From assembly GCA_903833215.1 (NCBI GenBank), contig CAILEM010000080.1:26890-90889 (forward strand): a DNA stretch of 64,000 nt, given 5' to 3'. Positions 6,703 to 15,948 of the stretch are shown piece by piece. The notes under the pieces are model-generated. The model made no database searches. It saw nothing but the letters and a program-made list of their open reading frames with translations, and was not told the DNA's origin. The first letter of the stretch is position 1. Every line of letters begins with the position of its first letter. The stretch is from an uncultured Armatimonadota bacterium (GTDB lineage: Bacteria > Armatimonadota > Fimbriimonadia > Fimbriimonadales > Fimbriimonadaceae). Made by a program: the position numbers and the translations under genes.

Positions 6703-9189
6703 ATGAGCACTCTCCGTAAACCGTATTCCAATGTCGCGCGACGCAGATTGGCGTTCACGCTACTCTGGGTCCTTCTTAGCGGCATCCTTCCCGGGCTGAT
6801 CTATGCGTACGGATTGCCACTCGACGGAACCAGCGGTACACAGTTCTGGTCTATGAACCGAGCCATCGTCAGAGGTTTTGGCGACTACGGAATTGAAAGT
6901 GACATTGGATCACTAACAAGCGAACCTTTCGGCCTTTCGAGCTTGACCATAAGTCCAGACGTTGTTTATGGAGGGTACTCCTCGACGGGGACGGCGACCC
7001 TTTCTGCTCCAGCCCCGGCAGGTGGATCGGTCATTATGCTTTCGTCGACTACCTCGCTAGCCACCATTCCAGCGTCCGTTACAGTCCCCTCCGGTCAGTC
7101 TTCGATCTCTTTTTCAATAGTCACAAAAGCGGTGGCAAGCTCGACATCCGCTACGATAACGGCATCCCAAGGGCGATCCACATTCTCTGCCTCATTGTCC
7201 ATTCAGCCGTTACCGATAATATCGAGCGTGTCAACGTGGCCTACCACAGTCTTGGGTGCAAGTCCTTCCCTCGGAACAGTGTTGCTTTCGTCGGTAGCAC
7301 CGCCTGGCGGTTCGGTTGTCTCGCTCGGTGCCACAGGTCCAGCGGGAGTTCCTCATTCAGTCTCTGTGAGCGCGGGGTCAACGACTGCGACCTTCCCAAT
7401 AACGACACCCGCAGTTGGATCGAACGAGACCGCAACTATTTCAGCAACCTTAAGTGGCGTGACCAAAACTGCGGTGCTCACAGTCAATTTTGGCGGATTC
7501 AAATCATTGACGTTGTCTGCCTCCACTGTGTTGGGTGGAACGTCCGTAACCGGAACCGTGACTCTCGGGAGCCCGGCTCCTGCGTCGGGCATAACAGTTA
7601 GGCTAGTGTCATCTCACTACCAGCTTATCCTTCCGCCAAGTGTCACTGTAACGGCAAACAAAACATCTGCCACATTCACGGTCGTCACTAGGGCCGTAGA
7701 TCAAGTGACCGAGGTGGATGTGAATGCCTCGCTCGGCGATGTTTGGAAGAATGCAGAACTCACGCTCAATCCAGCCATTCTAAGCGGCGTTTCGATATCT
7801 CCGTCAACCGTGTTTGGTGGTTCGCCATCCGGTGGCACGGTTAAGCTGAGAGATCCAGCCCCTCCTGGAGGCACATCGGTTCATGTTTCTTCGAACAATC
7901 CTGACGTCGTGCTTAACGAAAATGTACCGATTCTCGCTGGGGAGACGACGGGTGTTTTCGGATTCAGCACCTTGGCCGTAGCCAAGGTCGAATCCGTGAC
8001 AGTTACGGCACGGCTGGGCAACGTGACGAAGACGGCACAGGTAAGCCTGACACCTTTGGGCCTTAGTTCGATCTCAGTGGATCTCGGGAGCGTCGTCGGG
8101 GGCAGCTCTGCCACAGGGAGTCTGGTGCTGTTATCGGTCGCTGGCGAAGGAGGGTTTGTGGTTACCCTGTCGTCCGACAACGCTGCTGTCGTTTTGCCCA
8201 GCACTGTAACGATTCCGTTTGCACGAGCAGGGACTTCATTTAGTTTCTCCACCAATCCCGTGTTGCACTCCACAAATGCAACGATCACCGCAACCCTCTT
8301 TGGTCTTTCCAAGACCACACGGCTAACCGTCAATCCCCCTGTTTTAGTGAGCCTGGCTCTGGCGCCAAGTGCCGTGTTCGGTGGCAGTTCATCTCAGGGC
8401 ACCGTCACACTAAGCTCAAAGGCGCCATCGGGAGGCATGCCTGTTAATCTCTCATCGAGCGGCTCAGGTGCCCACGTGCCGGCAACCATTGTCGTACCCG
8501 CAGGTACAAATTCGGCGACCTTTTATGTGACCACGTCAAATGTCACCTCTGTGACAACGCCAACGATATCCGCTACACAAGGTGGCATAACAGTTTCGCA
8601 GCCCTTGACAATCGACCCTGCCTCGTCTTTTCGATTTACTGTCGCGCCGGCATCGGTCGTTGGTGGTGCAACATTGATCGGAAGCCTTACCCTGGGGAGC
8701 CCAGCGCCTGCCAGCGGAATGACGATCACCCTCGGGTCCAATAGGAACGATGTCAAGGTTCCTGGTTCAGTGACGTTCACGGCTGGGCAGACATCTGCCA
8801 ACTTCACGGTTACAACCTCTCTCGTAGGGTCATCCGAATCGGCGACGATTACCGCCACATCAGGAAATATTACGAGATCGGCATCAATCACCCTGAATCC
8901 TGCGATCCTCAGCGGTTTCTCTCTCTCCGCATCCAGTGTTGCGGGTGGCAACTCGGTTACCGGCAAGGTGACCCTTTCTGCCCCAGCTCCTGTCGGTGGT
9001 TCCACCGTCAACCTGTCGATCTCTGATCCCGCGGGATCTGTGCCTGTGACCATCACCGTTCCCGCCGGTGCGACTTCTGCGACTTTTACCGTTTCTACCA
9101 GGGTGGTCACGGCGAACGTCTCTGCCACCATCACCGCGAACCAAGGGCACTCCACATTCACCGCTGGGTTGTTCATCCACAATCCATAG
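6703..9189 (+). CDS. Secreted repeat protein with about 8 Ig-like/PAPxGG repeats
   Basis: Signal-like N-terminus and tandem units such as LSGVSISPSTVFGGSPSGGTVKLRDPAPPGG...; long open frame. Confidence 0.8.
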   Translation: MSTLRKPYSNVARRRLAFTLLWVLLSGILPGLIYAYGLPLDGTSGTQFWSMNRAIVRGFGDYGIESDIGSLTSEPFGLSSLTISPDVVYGGYSSTGTATLSAPAPAGGSVIMLSSTTSLATIPASVTVPSGQSSISFSIVTKAVASSTSATITASQGRSTFSASLSIQPLPIISSVSTWPTTVLGASPSLGTVLLSSVAPPGGSVVSLGATGPAGVPHSVSVSAGSTTATFPITTPAVGSNETATISATLSGVTKTAVLTVNFGGFKSLTLSASTVLGGTSVTGTVTLGSPAPASGITVRLVSSHYQLILPPSVTVTANKTSATFTVVTRAVDQVTEVDVNASLGDVWKNAELTLNPAILSGVSISPSTVFGGSPSGGTVKLRDPAPPGGTSVHVSSNNPDVVLNENVPILAGETTGVFGFSTLAVAKVESVTVTARLGNVTKTAQVSLTPLGLSSISVDLGSVVGGSSATGSLVLLSVAGEGGFVVTLSSDNAAVVLPSTVTIPFARAGTSFSFSTNPVLHSTNATITATLFGLSKTTRLTVNPPVLVSLALAPSAVFGGSSSQGTVTLSSKAPSGGMPVNLSSSGSGAHVPATIVVPAGTNSATFYVTTSNVTSVTTPTISATQGGITVSQPLTIDPASSFRFTVAPASVVGGATLIGSLTLGSPAPASGMTITLGSNRNDVKVPGSVTFTAGQTSANFTVTTSLVGSSESATITATSGNITRSASITLNPAILSGFSLSASSVAGGNSVTGKVTLSAPAPVGGSTVNLSISDPAGSVPVTITVPAGATSATFTVSTRVVTANVSATITANQGHSTFTAGLFIHNP

Positions 9190-9222
9190 CGACTTCGTTG
9201 TATTTGATTCGCCCGAGTTTGC

Positions 9223-9675
9223 TCAAGCCTCGACGTACTTGCGAATGTTCTCCAGTTCCTCATCCCAACCTTCCGTGTTGAGACCGAGCGACTTGGCACG
9301 ACGGTCTTCTGAGATGTTCTCGAAGCCGGTCTCAGTAAGGTGCAGTTCAGTTCCTTCGTCCATCTCAGTAAGTTTCATCGTAACCGTCGTGAGTTGCTCC
9401 TGCGGAAAGTCCGAGACCTTCGCATAGTCACCTGGGTGCCATTTGTAGGCAAACACTCTCGGTTCGTCGATGATGTGGAGAATGATGTCGTTGGCTTTGC
9501 CGCTGGGCCAATACAAAACGACGGTTTCCCCCGCCATCCATTTGCCTTCAACCCTTGTCAAGAACCATCCTGCGAAACCCTCAGGCGTCGCAATGGCGTC
9601 CCAGACCCTCTGTAAAGGTGCCTTGAGCACCAACGTCCGTTCAATCGTGAGTTGTTGATTTGAATCCATAAGCAA
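9223..9675 (-). CDS. SRPBCC / AHSA1 (activator of Hsp90 ATPase homologue-like) domain protein
   Basis: IERTLVLKAPLQRVWDAIATPEGFAGWFLTRVEGKWMAGETVVLYW...EEELENIRKYVEA. Confidence 0.85.
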   Translation of the reverse strand: MLMDSNQQLTIERTLVLKAPLQRVWDAIATPEGFAGWFLTRVEGKWMAGETVVLYWPSGKANDIILHIIDEPRVFAYKWHPGDYAKVSDFPQEQLTTVTMKLTEMDEGTELHLTETGFENISEDRRAKSLGLNTEGWDEELENIRKYVEA

Positions 9676-9769
9676 CCTTTCAGTTGCTTATTATAGCGGG
9701 CCACCGAACGATGTGCAACATCATATTTGCGTGAATGGTTTGAGGCTCTGCCTTTGGCAGCACGAGCAC

Positions 9770-10417
9770 CTATGCAGCCTTGACTCGCTTGGGCCGACGG
9801 ATGGTTCTTACGACCGGGGTATTGCCTCCGCCACAGAAGAACTGGTCTCCCCCATCGGATTCGAGTCCAGAGACAAATACTCCTGAGGGCATGTCAAGTT
9901 GTTCGAAAACCTCACCTGTTTGAGGATCGATTCGTCTCAAGTTGCTCTCGTCACCCTCCCAGGTTCCGTGCCACAGATCTCCATCAACCCAGGTGACACC
10001 GGTGACAAAGCGGTTCGATTCGATCGTTCGCAAGACCGTTCCCGTCTCTGGGTCGACCTGTCGGATCTTCCGATCCTGATAGTTTCCAACCCAAAGCGAC
10101 CCTTCTGCCCAAGCGAGACCGGAGTCACCGCCTCCACCAGGTGCCGGGATCGTGGCCAGCACACTTCCAGTTTCCAGATCGATTTTCAGGATGCAATCCT
10201 TGTCGATTTGGAACAGATTCTGGCCATCAAAGGCGGTCCCAGCTGGGGCGGCGACGTCAATTGTCCGGACAGCAGTACCGCTGACGGGATCGAACGCGAC
10301 GAGTTTGTCGTCTGCGGCCATCCAGGCATTTTGACCATCGAAAGTAACTCCACCCACGCTATCGACGCCAGGGAAAGGGCCATATTCGCGGATGATTTCG
10401 GCAGTGGAAGGGTTCAT
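9770..10417 (-). CDS. Beta-propeller (PQQ/NHL-type glutamine-cyclotransferase-like) protein
   Basis: MNPSTAEIIREYGPFPGVDSVGGVTFDGQNAWMAADDKLVAFDPVSGTAVRTIDV...; start set to 10417 to avoid overlap with the upstream gene. Confidence 0.7.
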   Translation of the reverse strand: MNPSTAEIIREYGPFPGVDSVGGVTFDGQNAWMAADDKLVAFDPVSGTAVRTIDVAAPAGTAFDGQNLFQIDKDCILKIDLETGSVLATIPAPGGGGDSGLAWAEGSLWVGNYQDRKIRQVDPETGTVLRTIESNRFVTGVTWVDGDLWHGTWEGDESNLRRIDPQTGEVFEQLDMPSGVFVSGLESDGGDQFFCGGGNTPVVRTIRRPKRVKAA

Positions 10418-10430
10418 GTCGATATTGTAG

Positions 10431-11648
10431 TCACAGTGGGAGTTGAGTGGGGAGTAACAACGATGTCGTGAATCCAATGACGGGCGGTGCCAACCAACGG
10501 CGAGCCCGACCATGACCAATCCACTGCACTTTGCCTTTGGCAGCAAGCGACTCAAGACCTCTTTGAATCGTCCGTTGACTCTTACCCAATGCGAGGGCAA
10601 GGGCTGAACTGGACCAAGACTCACCATCCGCGAGAAGGGCAAGCATTGCGGCATCCTCCTCCTCGATGGGGCGTGTGAGAACCACAATCCTTTGGGCAGC
10701 GATTGGCTGAAGGGCAAAGCCGCGTTTTGTGGCTTTGATGTCGGCGAGGGATCTGAGTTCGGCTCGCAGTCGCCCAATTTCCACTCTCAAGAGGGGACGG
10801 TAGGTATCGTCTGCGAATTTCCAACCGAAGGCACACTCGACCAGGTCATCCCTTGTCACATCTTGCGGCCATGCTTCTCCGAGGGCACGGGCAAGCTCGA
10901 AGAGTATGGGGCGCTTTGCGAGTGAAATCAGCGTGCTTTCGGAACACACAAGACTTCGACAGCCATCAATCACGAGTGCCTTTCCCGCCATTAAAGTCTC
11001 AACTTCTTCGAGTGACAGCAGGCGATTTATTCCGTTTTGGATCTGACGAGCAGCAGGCTGACCTAGGATAGATTGGGCGCTGGTGACTTCCGCAATAAGA
11101 GATGATATTCCCGATTCCTGTGCGGCCTGTAGCGCCCGCTTGAGAGCACTACGCGCGACAGCCGCTTGCATACGCCGGATGGCAATGCCGGCAACTGCCA
11201 ATTCGTGAGCAGCGCGGTGGGCAGGTGGTAAAGGGGTAGGATCGAGCTCAGCCAGACTTTGGACGGCAAGTTCGATGCGGCCAACAAGCACGAGCCAGCG
11301 AACCTCGAGGTAACGGGCGTAGGCTGCATTGGTAAGGTCGCCATGCTTCTCAAGCGTGGAGCGCGCTGACTTGAGGGCCTTCTCGGACCAACCGAAGTCA
11401 CGTGAGGCAAGCGCGATTTCAGCCTGTGCGAGAGTGCATCTCGCTCGAGCGACGGTTTCCAGCGGACCGAAGGCGCGCTCCGCACTCCGTAACAAAAGCT
11501 TGGCCCGAGCGAAATCGCCCAGTTGTCCCATAGCGATCCCACGAAGGGCGAGACCAGGTGCGTCCTCGCGTAGGCCAACCCGCTTGAGAGCTCCGAGAGG
11601 ATCACCGACAGCGAGCGCACGTGCCGCCCCATCAATTATTGGATCCAT
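10431..11648 (-). CDS. TPR-like transcriptional regulator with C-terminal helix-turn-helix
   Basis: MDPIIDGAARALAVGDPLGALKRVGLREDAPGLALRGIAMGQ...SSSALALALGKSQRTIQRGLESLAAKGKVQWIGHGRARRWL. Confidence 0.65.
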   Translation of the reverse strand: MDPIIDGAARALAVGDPLGALKRVGLREDAPGLALRGIAMGQLGDFARAKLLLRSAERAFGPLETVARARCTLAQAEIALASRDFGWSEKALKSARSTLEKHGDLTNAAYARYLEVRWLVLVGRIELAVQSLAELDPTPLPPAHRAAHELAVAGIAIRRMQAAVARSALKRALQAAQESGISSLIAEVTSAQSILGQPAARQIQNGINRLLSLEEVETLMAGKALVIDGCRSLVCSESTLISLAKRPILFELARALGEAWPQDVTRDDLVECAFGWKFADDTYRPLLRVEIGRLRAELRSLADIKATKRGFALQPIAAQRIVVLTRPIEEEDAAMLALLADGESWSSSALALALGKSQRTIQRGLESLAAKGKVQWIGHGRARRWLAPPVIGFTTSLLLPTQLPL

Positions 11649-11760
11649 CGAAATCCCGTCACATTTGTAACTCCCACTTTTCGATTTCCGGCGCCTATAG
11701 TATCTCATCACTTGAGTGATGACCGCGTCCCGGACTCACTCATTAGTAACAGGAATCAAC

Positions 11761-12261
11761 ATGCCACAAACAATCGACTCAGCATCATCATCCGTCGCGC
11801 TGGCCAAGAGCCAATTCGAGCACGTCAACCATCGCCTTCTTCACCTCCTCACGTTTGTTCCCGATGACAAACTCACTTGGACGCCCTCGGCAACTGCAAA
11901 TTCGGCTCTCCAGATCGTGGCCCACGCCGCAAAATCAAGTCGAGTTTTCGCAAAACTCATCACGGGAACGATGGACGATCCCATGCCAGCACCGCCCGAC
12001 TTCTTGGCTTCCCTGATGCCGAAAGCAGACGACTATCCGACTCGAGAAAGCGTGATCCAACTTGTCCACGAGACCGCTGACGAACTAAGGGCGGCTTACG
12101 AAACCATCAACTCAGAGAATATTGATGCTCCGGTAAACAGTCCGTTCGGACCCATTCCAACGAGATTCTGGATGGGGCTAGGTCACAACCACATGGCCGG
12201 CCATGTCGGCCAACTCGAGTACCTGCAAACCATCTGGGGCGATCGCGACAACCACATGTGA
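11761..12261 (+). CDS. DinB superfamily protein
   Basis: LAKSQFEHVNHRLLHLLTFVPDDKLTWTPSATANSALQIVAHAA...GLGHNHMAGHVGQLEYLQTIWGD; conserved His spacing. Confidence 0.8.
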   Translation: MPQTIDSASSSVALAKSQFEHVNHRLLHLLTFVPDDKLTWTPSATANSALQIVAHAAKSSRVFAKLITGTMDDPMPAPPDFLASLMPKADDYPTRESVIQLVHETADELRAAYETINSENIDAPVNSPFGPIPTRFWMGLGHNHMAGHVGQLEYLQTIWGDRDNHM

Positions 12262-12399
12262 TTTGTCCAATCCGTCAGAACAACCGTCAAGTCGCCGCTG
12301 GAAGCACCTCGCCCCCAGCGGTGGCCTGTGACCTTAATCGAGTGATCCGCAAGGCATTCCTAACATGCAATCGCCGACGAAATACGCTAGATTGAGGTC

Positions 12400-13284
12400 A
12401 TGGATTGGATCGTTCCGTTTGGCTCGACTGGACTCGAAGTTTCTCGCATTGGGCTCGGGGCTGGGCAGGTTGGGTCCAGCTCACTCGATGATGCGGAAGC
12501 TGGGAAGCTACTCAATGCGGTTATTGACTCAGGCGTAACGCTGATCGACACCGCTCGTGGATACGGTCTCTCGGAAGAGCGCATCGGGACTTATATCTCT
12601 CACCAGCGCTCCGAGTTTGTCCTTTCTACCAAGATTGGTTACGGCGTTGATGGATTTGAGAATTGGACACCCGAGATCATTGAAGCTGGAATTGACCGAG
12701 CGCTCAAGCTGATGAATACTGACGTCCTCGACATCGTCCACCTTCACTCCTGCCCATTGGACACCCTGAGAAATAGCGGTGTCGCTGAGGCTCTCGTGAA
12801 AGCGAAAGAGAACGGAAAGATCCAAGTTGCCGCCTATTCAGGTGAGAACGATGAACTTGAGTGGGCAGTGGAAAGTACTCTTTTCGGTAGCGTTGAGACA
12901 TCGGTGAGCATCTGTGACCAGCTTTCCCTCCGGCAGTATTTGCCGACCGCGAGCGAGAAAGGTCTTGGGGTGATTGCCAAGCGACCCATCGCCAATGCGC
13001 CATGGCGGTTCGCCGAACGACCGGTTGGTGATTACGCCGAGGAGTATTGGGTCCGACTTCAAGCGATGGATATCGATCCCGGCGACCTCCCATGGCAAGA
13101 ACTCGCCGTTCGGTTTTCAGCCTATGCCCCCGGCGTTTGCAGCGCCATCGTGGGGACGGGAAATCTCAATCACTTCCTGTCAAACGTAGAACTTGCCCGA
13201 AAAGGGCCATTGCCGGCCGAACTGATAGAACGCATTCTTCAGGCATACGATCGAGAAAACCAAGGCTGGACTGGCCAGATCTAG
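12400..13284 (+). CDS. Aldo/keto reductase
   Basis: GSTGLEVSRIGLGAGQVG...GVTLIDTARGYGLSEERIGTYI...LDIVHLHSCPLDTL. Confidence 0.88.
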   Translation: MDWIVPFGSTGLEVSRIGLGAGQVGSSSLDDAEAGKLLNAVIDSGVTLIDTARGYGLSEERIGTYISHQRSEFVLSTKIGYGVDGFENWTPEIIEAGIDRALKLMNTDVLDIVHLHSCPLDTLRNSGVAEALVKAKENGKIQVAAYSGENDELEWAVESTLFGSVETSVSICDQLSLRQYLPTASEKGLGVIAKRPIANAPWRFAERPVGDYAEEYWVRLQAMDIDPGDLPWQELAVRFSAYAPGVCSAIVGTGNLNHFLSNVELARKGPLPAELIERILQAYDRENQGWTGQI

Positions 13285-13332
13285 GCTACCAGTGGCTCAT
13301 GATCCATTCGAAATAACCGGAAACGAAGCCAC

Positions 13333-13935
13333 GTGAGGGCAATCATAGACTGGAATGAAGCTCTGAGATCCGGCTTACTGGGGATGGCAGTTGTAGCCGT
13401 AGAGTTAGTGGGCCTCTATTTAGAGCAACCTCAACGAGTCGATTTCTGTCCCAAGCCCGCGCCTGATCCGAATCCACCCATTGATCTCGAGTCGCAGCAT
13501 CCGTTTTCAGGCGGTCCTCAAGTAGCAGTCTTCGGATTCCGCCCTGACGATCCCGAGTCCAATATCGGAGGGCTGCTGACCGAACTGAGTCGGTCTCGTG
13601 CCAAGGTCGCAATCACCATGTGTACCAACGGAGATAAAGGCTTCTACCCAAGCTTCTTGGCTGATGCTGCAGAAAATCGGCAAGTTCGGTAACTGGAACA
13701 GATCGAAGCCGCCGCCCAGTATGATGCCGAGGTCGTCTTCCTACACGAGCCCGACGGTCAATTTAGGGTCAACAAAAGAGTCATCGAAGCGATTCGGAAT
13801 GAGCTCAATTCCTTTCAACCCAAATATATTCTGTTCTTCGACCCGCTCTATCGCCCACGCCTCCAGCACAACGACCACTTCCGAACCGTAGCAGCGCGCT
13901 GCGGGCTTAGTCGAGGATCTAACACAGTTTTTTGA
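13333..13935 (+). pseudogene. PIG-L family deacetylase, interrupted by in-frame TAA at 13690-13692
   Basis: AVFGFRPDDPESNIGGLLTELSRSRAKVAITMCTNGDKG...ENRQVR*LEQIEAAAQYDAEVVFLHEPDGQFRVNKRVIEAIRNELNSFQPKYILFFDPLYRPRLQHNDHFRTVA; canonical AHPDD is degraded to FRPDD. Confidence 0.75.
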
Positions 13936-14055
13936 GGTACGTGGCGCTGGAGCATTTCGCTCAATGCCCTCGACTTGCAGGCGCTGGCTTAAGGTTTCTA
14001 TGATGAATTGCCTGTTGAGTTGGAGAGTAGGTTAGTAATGCTGGATAATCTGATT

Positions 14056-15534
14056 CTAGTTTTCAGATAGCGAGTTCCATAGAAAATAGATTCGATCTCG
14101 GAAGTGTTCAACGTCTACGAGACTGACGAGCCCCTGAACTCTTCGTGCTTCACTTAAATTCGCATAAAGAGTCGTGTCGTGGAGTAGCTTGCGGAAAATC
14201 GACCAGGTACTCAGCCGAGCGATAAATCGGCCAGCTCGAATATCTCCATTATAGCAATTCGCTATTACCGCATTGGCATAGGCCATCGCAGACACGTCGT
14301 CACCGAGCCTGGCTGCGATCCAGCAGAGATGAAAGTTGTTCCAAGGAGTAATCATCGCGCCGTAGTTATAAGAGCTTTCTACACTAGCAAAACTTTGACT
14401 GGGATCATCGACGAGCTTCGCAATGGACTGAAGGTGAAATCGAGTCATCTTATCGTGGACTCGCGCCGCTGCCGCTTTAAGTAGCCGCCATTCCTTCGCG
14501 CAAACTGCCCACGAGAACCAGATTTCAGAATTAAGATCCTGATCAAGCAGATCGGACCCTAGCAAAAACCTTGAGGCAAGTTCTATGCAGCCCAGGTCCA
14601 TTAGTGACCAAGATGTGTATCGTTGCAGATGATTTGGGTATCCGGCGATCGAGAGCACGGCCGTTACCTCTGGTTTCCCAATAGCCCAGGCAGCGTTGGA
14701 TTCGTCTCTTGCCGCAGATTCCGTGGCACTGATAGCAATAAATGATCGCAACTCCGAGAAAATCCCTAAGGCTTCAGAATTAGGAGCATGCAATGCGCGG
14801 TAGGCATATGAGATAAGTTTCTCATTAGCGCTAAGCCCCTGAGAAGCGATCGATTTTGTGCTACGCGTGTTATGTGCTAGCCCTTCAAAACTTGCTCGCA
14901 TGCCATTTGCTTGACCCGCAGTTGGCGCAATTGAGCCGCTTGGATTGGAAGGAGTGGTAATTTCCATCTGGAATTTCTCCTTGGATCCGTCGCCAAGCAA
15001 AGACAGTCCGTTCTCCTTCCATTTTTCGCGTACACCTGGCCTCAGTTGCCGAATTCCGCAATTGACGAACCACAGGGCATCTGGGTCCAACGTTTTGCCG
15101 TGCCACTTAATTCGCTGGTGAACCTGGAACACTTGATCAAGTTTTTCCAGCTCGATTGAATCAATCTCAATTGAATCAATAACGACCCCAAGGATCACTC
15201 TAGCGCTACGGTCTGCTGTGAGGTCGAACAAATCGATCTCTCTTTGGGTCCATGAGCGTGAAATATAGGCGGGAGTTAGAATTGCTAGCAGATGTTTGCT
15301 TTCTCTCAGGCCCTGTTCAAGGCCCGCTCGAAATCGGGAGCCGGGAACAAGTTGCTCTTCATCAATCCATACTTTGAATCCACAGGATCGAAGCCAAGCC
15401 ACCATCTTGCGTGCGAAGTCCGCGTCGGAGTTTGCGTAGCTAAGAAAGACGTCAAACGAAAAGTTCTGGTCTAAGGCTGCCTGTTCTATTTCTTGCTCTC
15501 CACATTCGAACCAACTTTGATCTACTCGAACCAT
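14056..15534 (-). CDS. TIR domain protein with helical/TPR-like C-terminal region
   Basis: NFSFDVFLSYANSDADFARKMVAWLRSCGFKVWIDEEQLVPGSRFRAGLEQGLRESKHLLAILTPAYISRSWTQREIDLF. Confidence 0.88.
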   Translation of the reverse strand: MVRVDQSWFECGEQEIEQAALDQNFSFDVFLSYANSDADFARKMVAWLRSCGFKVWIDEEQLVPGSRFRAGLEQGLRESKHLLAILTPAYISRSWTQREIDLFDLTADRSARVILGVVIDSIEIDSIELEKLDQVFQVHQRIKWHGKTLDPDALWFVNCGIRQLRPGVREKWKENGLSLLGDGSKEKFQMEITTPSNPSGSIAPTAGQANGMRASFEGLAHNTRSTKSIASQGLSANEKLISYAYRALHAPNSEALGIFSELRSFIAISATESAARDESNAAWAIGKPEVTAVLSIAGYPNHLQRYTSWSLMDLGCIELASRFLLGSDLLDQDLNSEIWFSWAVCAKEWRLLKAAAARVHDKMTRFHLQSIAKLVDDPSQSFASVESSYNYGAMITPWNNFHLCWIAARLGDDVSAMAYANAVIANCYNGDIRAGRFIARLSTWSIFRKLLHDTTLYANLSEARRVQGLVSLVDVEHFRDRIYFLWNSLSEN

Positions 15535-15948
15535 AATATTGGCATATCAGTCTAGTATCTCGATTTGGAAATCCGCCCGTTCAATTATTATCCAGTTGGT
15601 AGGACGGCAATTGCCGATGAAAATAGCGTTGTGTTTCCAGCAGACTTCCGTTCCGCCATCAAACAATCAGCTGTTCGACTGTGCATCCAAATCTCAACCT
15701 CAATGCTGGAATTGAACGGACTCGGAAACAGAGAAAGCCGTTACGGAACGGTACGGTGGGCCAATCCGATCACTTCATTCAACTACCATGTAAATATGCA
15801 CCTTTGGCTAATTCGAATGTAGGTGAGGAACTGCCTTGCTGGTCGATCTAGGCGAATTCAGTGACGGTTGACTCAACAGGAAGAGCCGCCAAGCCCAAGA
15901 GGGTATCTGGATCGTCCCTCCGAATCGGGTTCTGAGCGCTTTGCTGAT

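Noticed and set aside
6703-9189. Tandem repeats as a possible CRISPR or satellite array
   Set aside because: Repeats are degenerate at DNA level, keep one reading frame and encode protein modules; no short identical repeats with unique spacers.
8523-9299. 258-aa minus-strand ORF antisense to the repeat protein
   Set aside because: Composition mirrors the coding strand repeats; no independent domain or start signal; the same applies to 7881-8333 and 8884-9180.
15565-15822. 85-aa plus-strand ORF upstream of the TIR gene
   Set aside because: No recognisable domain, weak composition signal; could be intergenic.
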